A DNA stretch of 64,000 nt, from the NCBI RefSeq assembly GCF_041902385.1, contig NZ_CP169244.1, positions 3,782,001 to 3,846,000 of the forward strand, in the 5' to 3' direction. The DNA is from Arcticibacter sp041902385. GTDB lineage: Bacteria > Bacteroidota > Bacteroidia > Sphingobacteriales > Sphingobacteriaceae. Made by a program: the position numbers and the translations under genes. Numbering within the stretch: the first letter of the stretch is position 1; the number at the start of each line of letters is the position of its first letter. This document shows positions 52,624 through 61,716 of the stretch, one piece after another. The notes beneath the pieces were generated by a model. That model was given only the letters and a program-made list of their open reading frames with translations. It made no database searches and was not told the origin of the DNA.

Positions 52624-53234
52624 TTAGCGGCTGACGAACTTGTTCCCTTTTAAGGTGAAGCGCCAGGGAATGCTTTTATACGGCTCTTCAATGTTGAGTC
52701 CGATGCGGGCTGAGGCAATTATTTCTTCAGAAGATGGCTCCGATCCCCGGTCTTCAATCCAGATACTGTCGGAAACCAGTGATTCTCCGTTGTGAATTTT
52801 TTGAGCCCGAAGGCTTTTGCCAGGGCTCCGGGACCTTTGCATAGCCGCCTGTCATCGGTGTAGATCCCTCTTCTGCTTCGCATGTGCTCCACTCCTTCTG
52901 TTGGCTCTGCCGCACGGATCAATACTGCATGCGAGGAGTCTGCTTTGCCCGTCACCACGTTCAGCATGTCGTGAATTCCATAACAGATGTACATGTAGGC
53001 CACGCCGCCTTCCGAATACATGGTCTCATTACGGGCGGTCCGCCTGCCATTATAAGCATGAGAACCGCGATCTTCAGGTCCCCTGTATGCTTCTGTTTCA
53101 ACGATCCGGCCGCCTGTAAGGATGCCGTCGATGCAGGTGACCAGGTGTTTTCCGATCAAGTCCCTCGCAATCCGGACTACGTCGTCCCGCAGGTAAAAGT
53201 CAATGGGAAGTTTATTGAAATGTGTAGCTGTCAA
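52624..53234 (-). pseudogene. 3-methyladenine DNA glycosylase (AAG/MPG family), frameshifted in this sequence
   Basis: Removes alkylated purines from DNA. From a TTG at 53234 the first frame gives KLPIDFYLRDDVVRIARDLI, then GGRIVETEAYRGPEDRGSHA (catalytic Glu), NGRRTARNETMY, YMYICYGIHDMLNVVTG and LCKGPGALAKAFGLK. It then leaves frame at the T6 run 52797-52802; the other frame goes on IHNGESLVSDSIWIEDRG, RIGLNIEEPYKSIPWRF and the end. One missing base explains the break; repaired length is about 203 residues, normal for the family. It overlaps the fRMsr gene by 23 bases. Confidence 0.85.
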
Positions 53235-53703
53235 AATTCAAAAGATTAACGATCTTCTCGAGGTACTGCCTGTCAATCTCATCAAACTGATTCAGTTGTT
53301 CGCTGTCTACGTCGAGTACTGCGCAGACTTCTGAACCCTTGAACAGGGGCACTACGATTTCAGAGCGGGATAAAGAGCTGCAGGCGATATGTCCGGGAAA
53401 GGCATCGACGTCGGGCACAACAAGTGTTTCTTTTTGTTTCCAGGCGCTGCCGCACACTCCCTTCCCGAAGGCGATGCGTGTGCAGGCTACAGGACCCTGG
53501 AAGGGACCAAGTACCAGCTGCTCGCCCTTCACGAGGTAAAATCCGACCCAAAAGAATTTGAACTGTTCCTTAAGTGCTGCGCTAACATTACTCAGGTTTG
53601 CAATGAGGTCGTCTTCGCCGTCAAGCAAGGCCTGTATCTGGGGTAAAATAGATTCGTACTGTTGCTCTTTTGTACCGGTTGTGATCTGTAAGTCTTCTGC
53701 CAT
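53212..53703 (-). CDS. msrC: Free methionine-(R)-sulfoxide reductase (GAF domain)
   Basis: Reduces free methionine-R-sulfoxide with thioredoxin. The 163-residue single-GAF protein shows FFWVGFYLVKGEQLVLGPFQ, the reactive Cys residues in GPVACTRIAFGKGVCGSAW and in AFPGHIACSSLSRSEIVVPL, and LDVDSEQLNQFDEID. All three family Cys positions are present. It lies upstream of, and overlaps, the DNA glycosylase gene. Confidence 0.9.
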   Translation of the reverse strand: MAEDLQITTGTKEQQYESILPQIQALLDGEDDLIANLSNVSAALKEQFKFFWVGFYLVKGEQLVLGPFQGPVACTRIAFGKGVCGSAWKQKETLVVPDVDAFPGHIACSSLSRSEIVVPLFKGSEVCAVLDVDSEQLNQFDEIDRQYLEKIVNLLNFDSYTFQ

Positions 53704-53848
53704 GGGGCAAAAATATTAAACTGAAAGCTAGATTTAAAGCAGATGACGCCTAATGACGCAATCATTACAGGAAATGCTGTATCAAATGTGTTGTACCGCT
53801 TTGATTCGTATGAATAATTTTAATTTTGCGTCATTCAATAGGACAAGA

Positions 53849-56023
53849 ATGACATCAAAAAAGAAAACGTTACTTTTTACAGCTCTCTTAACTTTTATGA
53901 TAGCCGGTTCGGCTTACAGACCGCCTGATGAGGGCATGTATCCGCTGAGCGAGCTGAAGAAGGTAAGCCTGAATAAGGCCGGCCTTAAGATCAGCATGAA
54001 GGATATTTATAATCCGGATAGTGTGAGCTTAGTTGATGCCCTGGTAAATGTTGGCGGGTGCACCGGCTCGTTTATTTCTGACGAAGGCCTTATCATAACG
54101 AATCATCACTGCGCGTTTAGTGCGGTTCAGCTGGCAAGCACGCCTGAGAACGACTACCTGAATAAGGGATTTACTGCCAGGAGCCGTGAGCAGGAGATAG
54201 AGGCAAAAGGTCTCACCTGCCGCATTACAGAAAGCTATGAGGACGTATCAGACAAGATCCTTGGGGTAACCAAGGGAGTGACAGACCCGGCAACGAGGAT
54301 CAGGGTGATCAACGCGGAGATGAAGCGTCTGGCTGCCCAGGCAGAAGCGCAGGATCCGTCTATTAAGGCTGAAGTGTCTGAAATGTTTATCGGCAAGGCC
54401 TATGTCTTGTTTCGCTATAAGATCATTCAGGATGTCCGTTTGGTGTATGTTCCCAGCCGCAACGTAGGCGAATTTGGAGGAGAAACCGACAACTGGGTCT
54501 GGCCAAGACATACGGGCGACTTCTCCTTTATGAGGGCTTATGTGGCTCCCGACGGTTCAGCTGCTAAATACTCAAAGAATAATGTGCCGTACAAACCCAA
54601 AAAATTCCTGAGGGTCAATGCAAACGGAGTAAATGAGAATGACTTCGTCTTTATTCTCGGTTACCCGGGCCGCACCTTCCGGAACCGGCCTGCACAGTTT
54701 ATCCAGTATCAGCAGGAGTATCTCCTCCCCTACGTTTCTAACTTATACGAATTTCAGAACAAGGCAATGGAAGATGCCGGGCGCAAGGATAAGGCGACCG
54801 AACTCCGTCTTGCTACCCGTATCAAGCGTAATGCGAACGTGCTCAAAAATTACAGGGGAAAGCTGAAGGGCTTGAACGGTCTTGAACTGACAGATCAAAA
54901 GCGACGCGAAGATGCCGACCTCGCTAACTATATTAACTCGAATGTTGAACTGAAGGAAAAATACGGCACCCTGATGTCTGATATTGACAATCTCTATAAA
55001 ACTATCTATAGAGATGCGTTCCGCGAGATGTGGTTTACTCAAATCTATGGAAGCACGAGTCTTTTGAGCGTGGCAAGGCAGATCAATCTCTTTAAGGCAA
55101 GTATGAGTGCAAAACCGGTGTCTGAAAGGGCGCGGTTTTATACAGACAGTGTGGGCGTGCTGGAGCAGAAGCTCCGGACCTTGTATGAGAGTTTCGACAT
55201 TGATGCCGACCGGACTATTTTCAGCCGGATGCTGTCTGACGCTTCTAAATTACCGGCAAGCCAGCGGGTAGCGGCCGTAGATAAAAAGGTGATGAAGGGG
55301 TTCAACGGGCAGGAACAGGTTGACAAGTTTGTCGACGCCACGCTTCAGTATACGCGACTGAAGGATCAGGCCTACGTGTTCAATACGCTGATGAAGTCGG
55401 CAGCACAGATGGGTTCTTACAATGATCCCCTTCTCGCTTTCGAGGCCGACCTCCGGAGTCAGATAGACGGGTTGAGGCAGGAACGCGAACGGCGGGATGG
55501 ACTGCTGAACAAGCTCATGGGCGATTATGTAGCCGTAAAAGAAAAGTTCAGACAGAGGGACTTTATCCCCGATGCAAACAGTACCCTGCGGCTCACTTAT
55601 GGTTATGTACGTGGCTATTCGCCTGCCGATGCCACTTATATGAAGCCATTTACTACCATACAAGGCGTCCTGGAAAAAGGGGCAACGGGAAACCCGGAAT
55701 TCAAATATCCGCCGGTAATGAAGGAATTGTGGCAGAAGAAGGATTTCGGGCCCTTTGTGAAAAAGGAATTGAACGATGTACCGGTTGCATTCCTGTACAA
55801 CCTCGATACGACTGGCGGTAATTCTGGTTCTCCTGTCATGAATGGCAATGGTGAGCTGATCGGGGTTAATTTTGACAGAGCCTACGAGGCCACAATAAAC
55901 GACTATGCCTGGAACGAGAGTTACAGTCGTTCAATTGGGGTAGATATCCGGTATGTGTTATGGGTTGCTTCAAAAGTGGATAAAGCTGATTTTCTGCTTC
56001 GTGAAATTGGAGTTAAGCTCTAA
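53849..56023 (+). CDS. Exported S46 family dipeptidyl-peptidase (DPP11-like)
   Basis: A 724-residue chymotrypsin-fold exopeptidase that releases dipeptides in the periplasm, started at the ATG at 53849, which gives the signal peptide KKKTLLFTALLTFMIAGSAY. The triad is seen as the His of IITNHHCAF, the Asp of GETDNWVWPRHTGDFS and the Ser of DTTGGNSGSPVMNGNG. Eighteen residues after this Ser stands Arg (VNFDRAYE); in Porphyromonas enzymes Arg at this place marks acidic specificity (DPP11) and Gly marks DPP7. So Asp/Glu at P1 is likely. Monocistronic with terminator. Confidence 0.92.
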   Translation: MTSKKKTLLFTALLTFMIAGSAYRPPDEGMYPLSELKKVSLNKAGLKISMKDIYNPDSVSLVDALVNVGGCTGSFISDEGLIITNHHCAFSAVQLASTPENDYLNKGFTARSREQEIEAKGLTCRITESYEDVSDKILGVTKGVTDPATRIRVINAEMKRLAAQAEAQDPSIKAEVSEMFIGKAYVLFRYKIIQDVRLVYVPSRNVGEFGGETDNWVWPRHTGDFSFMRAYVAPDGSAAKYSKNNVPYKPKKFLRVNANGVNENDFVFILGYPGRTFRNRPAQFIQYQQEYLLPYVSNLYEFQNKAMEDAGRKDKATELRLATRIKRNANVLKNYRGKLKGLNGLELTDQKRREDADLANYINSNVELKEKYGTLMSDIDNLYKTIYRDAFREMWFTQIYGSTSLLSVARQINLFKASMSAKPVSERARFYTDSVGVLEQKLRTLYESFDIDADRTIFSRMLSDASKLPASQRVAAVDKKVMKGFNGQEQVDKFVDATLQYTRLKDQAYVFNTLMKSAAQMGSYNDPLLAFEADLRSQIDGLRQERERRDGLLNKLMGDYVAVKEKFRQRDFIPDANSTLRLTYGYVRGYSPADATYMKPFTTIQGVLEKGATGNPEFKYPPVMKELWQKKDFGPFVKKELNDVPVAFLYNLDTTGGNSGSPVMNGNGELIGVNFDRAYEATINDYAWNESYSRSIGVDIRYVLWVASKVDKADFLLREIGVKL

Positions 56024-56040
56024 AGCCTGGCACCGTACAT

Positions 56041-56087
56041 GCAAAAGAGGCTGTCTACCAATTGGTGTGCAGCCTCTTTTGCATTTT
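56041..56087 (+). terminator. Terminator of the S46 peptidase gene
   Basis: GCAAAAGAGGCTG (56041-56053) pairs perfectly with CAGCCTCTTTTGC (56070-56082). Confidence 0.9.
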
Positions 56088-56593
56088 ATGATGTTCCGGT
56101 CAGCGCATTTTCAAATGACGTATTGACGGAGGCCTGTTCAGTCTTTTGTATTCTGCCAGTACCGGTTGTGTGCGCCATTGAGCGCACTCACTGCTTTGCA
56201 ACAGTCCTTGATGAGTCGGATTCGATAGGTTGTTTGAGCGCGGACTGTTTGAGACAGGCCTCAGGGCGATCGCTTCGAGAAGTTGTACCGGCAACAGGAG
56301 GAACATTCTGCTTGCTTTCCGTCCGCACCTGAGGTTCGGTCATGTGAGTTCTTTTTAGCCTGACTTATTCGGTTTTACTTCTTTATAATGGTGGCGGTGC
56401 CAGTAAATGTAAAAGTTTCGTTTCCATGGCGATAAGTGATTAAACTGCGTAACATGTTAGGGAAAATCGCGTATACTGTTGACAAAAAACAAAGGTTGAG
56501 ATACGCACCCAGCTCGTTATCGGGAGTGATAGCCTGGCAGGAATAGCAGAATCACGTTCCTAATGATGGTGCGACTCTTTTAATAGATTTACT
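56088..56593. other. Gene-free stretch before the beta-helix gene
   Basis: No supported gene. A 97-codon frame starts inside the terminator stem and is Cys-rich and featureless, so it is rejected. No repeat or convincing promoter seen. Confidence 0.45.
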
Positions 56594-57895
56594 ATGAAAT
56601 TATCAGTTCTTGTTCTCTTCTTATTTCTGCCCTTCAGCTTTTGCCTTGCGCAGACCAGTACAATTGTTTCAGTTAACGAAAAGGTGAATTTTGTCCGCCC
56701 TGAAGATTTCGGTGCGAATGCTTTCGACGATAAGGACGACTCTCCTGCTATTAACCAGGCCGTGGCCTATGCGATGAGGACGGAGGGTATTACAGCCATT
56801 AACTTCGGCGGAGGAAAATATATCATCGGCAGCGACATCAATGCTAATTATAAGGGCAAGGGTAATCTGGTTAGAAAGGGGATTCTTTTTAACGGTTCTA
56901 ATTCAACTATTTTCTTAAAAGGCGGTCGCTTTAATATCCTGACCGACATCGTTTCGCAACAGGACACGAAGTTCTCTTTTAAGAATTTTTATTTTTATAC
57001 CGACAACGTGTCTCGGCCTGATGGTATCTATGTAGAAGGTGCATGTTTCGTTGATATTTCCGACTGTATCTTTGAGCGCTGTGCCGTAGGAATTTGGATA
57101 AAGAGCTCCGGTATGAACAACATCAATAACTGTAAGTTCTGGGGATGCATGACGGGTGTAAGAACATATCGGGTGAGAGACACCTACATTGACAAATGCC
57201 ACGCTTATGCCTGCGACTATGGATTCTATTTTGAAGGCGTAAACGACTCAGGCTCTGATGGAAATATTACGTTGTCAAATTCAGTAGCCAACGCCTGTAA
57301 TCAGTCTAATATTACGTTTAATAAGGTTTATGCCCCTGTTATCACAGGTGTTACCGCTGAGCAATGTAAAAATAACCTCAAGGTGATATCGACCCAGTTC
57401 GGTACACTTGCAAACAGTTTCTTCGGACCTGCTCCTAACAGCGACTATGGGATGGAATTTGTGCAGAATGGAATGTCAAACGATTTCTGGACCATCTCAA
57501 ACATTAATACCCAGGACCGGATCAAATTTGACGGCCTTCGTTCTTCGACCATCACTGGCCTTTCGGGCAAGCTGGTACGGAACACACGACAGAATCACGC
57601 TTTTCTATTCAGCAACTCGGCATTTCTGACGCTCTCAGGAGTAAACGTCCGGGAGATAGATACTCAATACTCTATGCTCTTCGAAACGAGCACAGAGTAT
57701 ATCACCGTCGGTCAGTTTCATTTAGACAAGCCTGTTATGTTAAGAGGTCAGACTTACTCCATAAAGAATGGTTTTATAAAAGGAGGTATTAAAACAGACT
57801 CGGGCAAGTATGGCAAGCTGATGAACCTGGAGTTTACAGACGATTCAATATGGAAGTCGGTTGTAGTACGTAACGGTCTGATCATGTACTTCTAA
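56594..57895 (+). CDS. Exported right-handed beta-helix protein (pectate-lyase-like fold)
   Basis: A 433-residue exported protein (signal peptide KLSVLVLFLFLPFSFCLA). The N-terminal segment VRPEDFGANAFDDKDDSPAI is the usual start of pectate-lyase-3/GH28-type beta-helices, and regular short strands follow (CFVDISDCIFERCAVGIWIK, NNINNCKFWGCMTGVRTYRV, GNITLSNSVANACNQSNITF). No catalytic set is clear and Cys is unusually frequent on helix turns. It may cleave or bind a polysaccharide, or be a phage-tail-like or surface protein. It stands alone between terminators. Confidence 0.75.
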   Translation: MKLSVLVLFLFLPFSFCLAQTSTIVSVNEKVNFVRPEDFGANAFDDKDDSPAINQAVAYAMRTEGITAINFGGGKYIIGSDINANYKGKGNLVRKGILFNGSNSTIFLKGGRFNILTDIVSQQDTKFSFKNFYFYTDNVSRPDGIYVEGACFVDISDCIFERCAVGIWIKSSGMNNINNCKFWGCMTGVRTYRVRDTYIDKCHAYACDYGFYFEGVNDSGSDGNITLSNSVANACNQSNITFNKVYAPVITGVTAEQCKNNLKVISTQFGTLANSFFGPAPNSDYGMEFVQNGMSNDFWTISNINTQDRIKFDGLRSSTITGLSGKLVRNTRQNHAFLFSNSAFLTLSGVNVREIDTQYSMLFETSTEYITVGQFHLDKPVMLRGQTYSIKNGFIKGGIKTDSGKYGKLMNLEFTDDSIWKSVVVRNGLIMYF

Positions 57896-57916
57896 GGTTA
57901 AGGAAAGATTTGATAA

Positions 57917-57957
57917 AAAAAGGAGCAGAAACGCGGATGATGTTTCTGCTCCTTTTT
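57917..57957. terminator. Bidirectional terminator between beta-helix gene and aguA
   Basis: A 16-bp perfect stem: 57917-57932 (AAAAAGGAGCAGAAAC) with 57942-57957 (GTTTCTGCTCCTTTTT), nine-base loop, and A/T-rich flanks usable in both directions. Confidence 0.92.
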
Positions 57958-57961
57958 GCTT

Positions 57962-59014
57962 TTATACAGCAGGTTCCTGCTGGCTGAGGCAGTGAAAACT
58001 GCCAAGACCCCAGATGATGTCGGTAGAATCAATTCCTGTTACCTCCCGGTCCGGGAAGCAGGACTGAATAATCGTAAGCGCTTTGTCGTCATTAGCGCAC
58101 CGGTACGTGGGCACGATCACGTGCTTATTGCTGATGTAAAAGTTGGCGTAGGACGCGGGCAGGCGCATGTCGTCATAGACAACTGCATCCGGCATGGGGA
58201 GCTCTACAACATTCAATTGCTTCCCGTTTAAGAGACGCATCGACTTAAGCTCCCGCAGATTGTCTTGCAGCAGCTGATAGTTTTCATCGTCTTTTTTCGT
58301 CTCGATAACGGTTAGTACCGTATCTTCATTTACGAAGCGTACCGTGTCGTCTATGTGCCCGTCGGTGTCATCGCCTACAATGCCTTCTCCAACCCATAAT
58401 ACCTGTTCAACACCATAAAACTCGTTCAAATATTTTTCAATCTGATTCCGATTGAGATGTGGGTTACGGTTTTCGTTCAGCAGGCAGCATGTAGAGGTCA
58501 GCAAGGTACCGTTTCCATTGAATTCAACCGAGCCCCCTTCCATGACAATGCCAGGATGAAATACGGGGATATTATAATGAGCGCCGATCCTGGAGGGGAT
58601 GACGTCATCAAGGTCGAAGGGCGGATACTTTCCTCCCCAGGCGTTATAGCCCCAGTCAACGATCACTTTTTTTATCTCAGCGAGAGGGTTTACCAAAAAT
58701 GCTGGTCCGTGATCGCGGCACCAGGCGTCGTTGGTTGGATGAATGAAGAACTCAACCATGGAGAGGTCTGCGCCGGCATCCTTTAAGTGCGAAAGCGCAA
58801 AGGCTTTCATCTGCTCGTCGTTGACGTTGATCCTCACCTTTTCGCCGGAAGCAAGAACTTTTACAAACTCGCTGTACTTGCCGTAAATGGCATCAATTTT
58901 TCCTGGCCAGCTCGCTTCTTTATGTGGCCAGCTAAGCCAAGTAGCCTCATGCGGAGCCCATTCTGCAGGGAAGCGGTAGCCCAGGCTCCTGGGCGTTGCG
59001 TGTTCTGAAATCAT
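57962..59014 (-). CDS. aguA: Agmatine deiminase
   Basis: Hydrolyses agmatine to N-carbamoylputrescine and ammonia in the cytoplasm. The 350-residue protein belongs to the guanidino-modifying superfamily; seen are EWAPHEATWLSWPH, WCRDHGPAFLV, the metal-free catalytic GDDTDGHIDDTVRFV with His and Asp, and the nucleophile Cys in GLGSFHCLSQQEPA near the C-terminus. Directly downstream of aguB (10-base gap), so the two steps from agmatine to putrescine are encoded together. Confidence 0.93.
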   Translation of the reverse strand: MISEHATPRSLGYRFPAEWAPHEATWLSWPHKEASWPGKIDAIYGKYSEFVKVLASGEKVRINVNDEQMKAFALSHLKDAGADLSMVEFFIHPTNDAWCRDHGPAFLVNPLAEIKKVIVDWGYNAWGGKYPPFDLDDVIPSRIGAHYNIPVFHPGIVMEGGSVEFNGNGTLLTSTCCLLNENRNPHLNRNQIEKYLNEFYGVEQVLWVGEGIVGDDTDGHIDDTVRFVNEDTVLTVIETKKDDENYQLLQDNLRELKSMRLLNGKQLNVVELPMPDAVVYDDMRLPASYANFYISNKHVIVPTYRCANDDKALTIIQSCFPDREVTGIDSTDIIWGLGSFHCLSQQEPAV

Positions 59015-59024
59015 GTGTACCTTC

Positions 59025-59897
59025 TTAGTCCTCGTCGATGTATCGTTTGGTGATCGGCTCGTAAGAGTCTATTCTTCTGTCGCGGAGAAAAGGCCAGTGT
59101 GTGCGGTAGCGGTCTGACTTGCTCAGGTCCAGTTCTTCTACGTGCACTTCTTCCTCCTGGTGAGAACCCTGATAAAGTACTGTTCCGAAGGGATTTGCGA
59201 TAAATGACCCGCCCCAGAACTTCATGGGGCCTTCATCCCCTACCCGGTTAACGCTGACCACGTGAACGCCATTAGCTACTGCATGGCTTCTCTGAATGGT
59301 CTGCCAGGCATTATACTGCTCGGTGTTCGTGTCTACATCCTGTGAAGAAGCCCAGCCTATAGCGGTCGGGAAGAACAGGATCTCAGCGCCCATAAGAGAG
59401 GTTATGCGGGCTGCTTCAGGGTACCACTGATCCCAGCAGATCAGGACGCCGATGGTAGCGTAGCGCGTTTTAAATACTTTATATCCCATATCGCCCGGCG
59501 TGAAGTAGAACTTTTCATAATAGCCGGGGTCGTCTGGAATGTGCATCTTCCGGTATTTTCCAAGATAGCTGCCGTCGGCATCAAGAACAGCAGTGGTATT
59601 GTGATACAAGCCCTGAGTCCTTTTCTCAAACAGGGACGCGATGATGACCACGTTTAACTCCTTCGCTACTTCCGCCAGCGACGCGGTAGAAGGGCCAGGA
59701 ATGCTTTCTGCAAGAAGAAAATTGCTGTAGTCTTCTACGTCACAAAAATACAGTGATGTGAAGAGCTCCTGCAAGCACACGATCTCTGCGCCTTTCTCTG
59801 CTGCTTCCCGGACTTTAACAATCGCTTTTGCGAGGTTTTCTTCTTTGCTCGCCGTGCAGCTCATTTGCACGATTCCGACTTTTACGTTCTGCTTCAT
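59025..59897 (-). CDS. aguB: N-carbamoylputrescine amidase
   Basis: A nitrilase-superfamily amidase that turns N-carbamoylputrescine to putrescine, CO2 and ammonia. The catalytic triad is visible: Glu in IVCLQELFTSLYFC, Lys in YRKMHIPDDPGYYEKF and Cys in GVLICWDQWYPEAAR. The 290-residue length fits AguB. First gene of the aguBA operon, upstream of the polyamine partner aguA. Confidence 0.94.
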   Translation of the reverse strand: MKQNVKVGIVQMSCTASKEENLAKAIVKVREAAEKGAEIVCLQELFTSLYFCDVEDYSNFLLAESIPGPSTASLAEVAKELNVVIIASLFEKRTQGLYHNTTAVLDADGSYLGKYRKMHIPDDPGYYEKFYFTPGDMGYKVFKTRYATIGVLICWDQWYPEAARITSLMGAEILFFPTAIGWASSQDVDTNTEQYNAWQTIQRSHAVANGVHVVSVNRVGDEGPMKFWGGSFIANPFGTVLYQGSHQEEEVHVEELDLSKSDRYRTHWPFLRDRRIDSYEPITKRYIDED

Positions 59898-60086
59898 TGC
59901 TCTTGATTGCTTCTATATAACTAGTTGAATGCTTATTCCCTATGAAATAAGCGGGCAAAGGTACTAAATTTTAAGGTGTTCGTCGCAAACCAGATTCTGA
60001 TTGCAGCTCTATTGCTTAGATTAGAAGAAAGTTGTGACTGGAAGCAACAATTTACCTCATCAATAGTTTATAGTAAAATTTTAGAT

Positions 60087-60857
60087 ATGTTACCTAACTC
60101 AGAACCAATTAATTCGAATCTTCCCGACGAGCAGCGGGATAAGGTCTTCAGCGAGGAGATCACAAAAGTGTCCGACTTTAAGTTCGGGGCCAAAGTCGCA
60201 GGGGTGTTTGATGATATGGTAAGCCGCTCCGTGCCTTTTTATGGCGAGATGCAGCGCATGATATCTGAAATTGCCGCCGACCACGCACAAAAGAGGACGA
60301 ATGTGTATGACCTGGGCTGCTCGACCGGAACAACCATGATAGGCATGAACACCACTGTAGATAACGACATTCGTTTTGTTGGTATCGACGAGTCATCTCA
60401 AATGCTTGAGAAATGCGATGAAAAGCTGAAGGAAGCCGGCTTTACCCGGCCCTACGAGCTTGTTGCCGAGAATATGCATGAGGGCTTTAAAGTTGAAAAT
60501 GCTTCAGTTGTGGTGCTTTGTCTGACCCTTCAGTTCATCAGGCCGATTGCGCGCGAAAAAGTACTGAAAACTATTGTAGAAGGACTTGTTCCCGGGGGAG
60601 TTCTGATCCTGGTGGAAAAGATATTGGCGGAGGAGAGCCTGTTTAACAGGAATTTTATCAAATATTACTACGAAATGAAGCGGAGGAATCATTACAGCGA
60701 AATGGAGATTGCGCAGAAGAGAGAGGCGCTGGAGAATGTGCTGATTCCGTACAAGCTTAGCGAGAACATTCTGATGCTCCGGGAGTCTGGTTTCTCGCAT
60801 TGTGAGGTGTTCTTTAAATGGTATAATTTCTCAGGCGTAGTAGCTATAAAAAATTAA
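60087..60857 (+). CDS. cmoA: Carboxy-S-adenosyl-L-methionine synthase CmoA
   Basis: Makes carboxy-SAM from SAM and prephenate, used in the 5-carboxymethoxyuridine modification of tRNA wobble positions. I start at ATG 60087 (256 residues, normal for CmoA); an upstream GTG frame adds 37 unlikely residues. Motifs: VSDFKFGAKVAGVFDDMVSR and SVPFYGEMQ, the SAM loop VYDLGCSTGTTMIGM, FVGIDESSQMLEKC and VVVLCLTLQFIRP. CmoB, its usual partner, is not adjacent. An ICMT-like methyltransferase gene follows after one base. Confidence 0.9.
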   Translation: MLPNSEPINSNLPDEQRDKVFSEEITKVSDFKFGAKVAGVFDDMVSRSVPFYGEMQRMISEIAADHAQKRTNVYDLGCSTGTTMIGMNTTVDNDIRFVGIDESSQMLEKCDEKLKEAGFTRPYELVAENMHEGFKVENASVVVLCLTLQFIRPIAREKVLKTIVEGLVPGGVLILVEKILAEESLFNRNFIKYYYEMKRRNHYSEMEIAQKREALENVLIPYKLSENILMLRESGFSHCEVFFKWYNFSGVVAIKN

Positions 60858-60858
60858 G

Positions 60859-61581
60859 ATGATCGCGATAGGAAACTTCTTTTTCAAATACCGCAACTTC
60901 CTTTTTATCTTTTTGTACCTCGCGCTCTTTATTCCTTCCCCTAAGGTGTTCAGGCCTGAGGCACTCGGTACTGCGTATTATTTATGGCCGATCGTTCTCG
61001 GCCTCCTGATAACCGTCTCCGGACAGCTAATTCGTGGATTAACTATAGGTCTGGCTTACATTGTACGCGGTGGCCGGGATAAAAAGGTATATGCTGATAA
61101 GCTGGTTACCGAAGGTGTCTTTAATCACTGCAGGAATCCCCTGTATGTGGGTAACATCCTGATGCTGCTGGGTGTCGGAATTTTATCCAATTCGCTTCTG
61201 TTCCTGGCCGTTTTTATGCCGCTCTTCCTCTTTATCTACCAGGCCATTGTTCTGGCAGAGGAGAATTTCTTAAGGAAGAAGTTCGGAGCCGACTTTTCTG
61301 CGTATTGCAGCAGGGTGAACAGGTGGCTGATCAAATTCAATGGACTGGGACAAACGATGAAAAGTATGCGCTTCAACGCAAAGCGCTGGGTACTGAAGGA
61401 ATATAATACTCAGTATGTGTGGCTTGCGGGGATTGTGCTGCTCCTTTTGCTTAATTATCCTGAAGTAACAAGAGGAGATACAGGCCTGAGAAATACCCTG
61501 CTGACCGTTGCATTGGTTGTCGTAACCGCACTCTATCTCTTTGTGCGGTATCTTAAAAAGTCAGGTAAAATGGTCGACTAA
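60859..61581 (+). CDS. ICMT/PEMT-like membrane methyltransferase
   Basis: A 240-residue membrane protein with about five or six helices and the C-terminal SAM-binding motif of isoprenylcysteine carboxyl methyltransferases and phospholipid methyltransferases: VTEGVFNHCRNPLYVGNILM, then IVLAEENFLRKKFGADFSAY. The substrate in bacteria without prenylated proteins is unknown (lipid or small molecule). It starts one base after cmoA, so co-expression is near certain; a functional link through SAM or carboxy-SAM is speculative. Confidence 0.82.
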   Translation: MIAIGNFFFKYRNFLFIFLYLALFIPSPKVFRPEALGTAYYLWPIVLGLLITVSGQLIRGLTIGLAYIVRGGRDKKVYADKLVTEGVFNHCRNPLYVGNILMLLGVGILSNSLLFLAVFMPLFLFIYQAIVLAEENFLRKKFGADFSAYCSRVNRWLIKFNGLGQTMKSMRFNAKRWVLKEYNTQYVWLAGIVLLLLLNYPEVTRGDTGLRNTLLTVALVVVTALYLFVRYLKKSGKMVD

Positions 61582-61716
61582 ACTTTTGTAAGCGTTTCAG
61601 AGATGGGCCTGGTTTGTTTAAAAGCGAAAAAATAAAACTTATTTCATCCCATTTTTATTTGATTATAGAAGTAACGAATCTATATTTGGCTTTTTACTAA
61701 CTCACAAACCTTTCTA

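Noticed and set aside
56039..56332. Plus-strand frame of 97 codons after the S46 peptidase
   Set aside because: Begins inside a terminator stem, is Cys-rich and patternless, and has no support.
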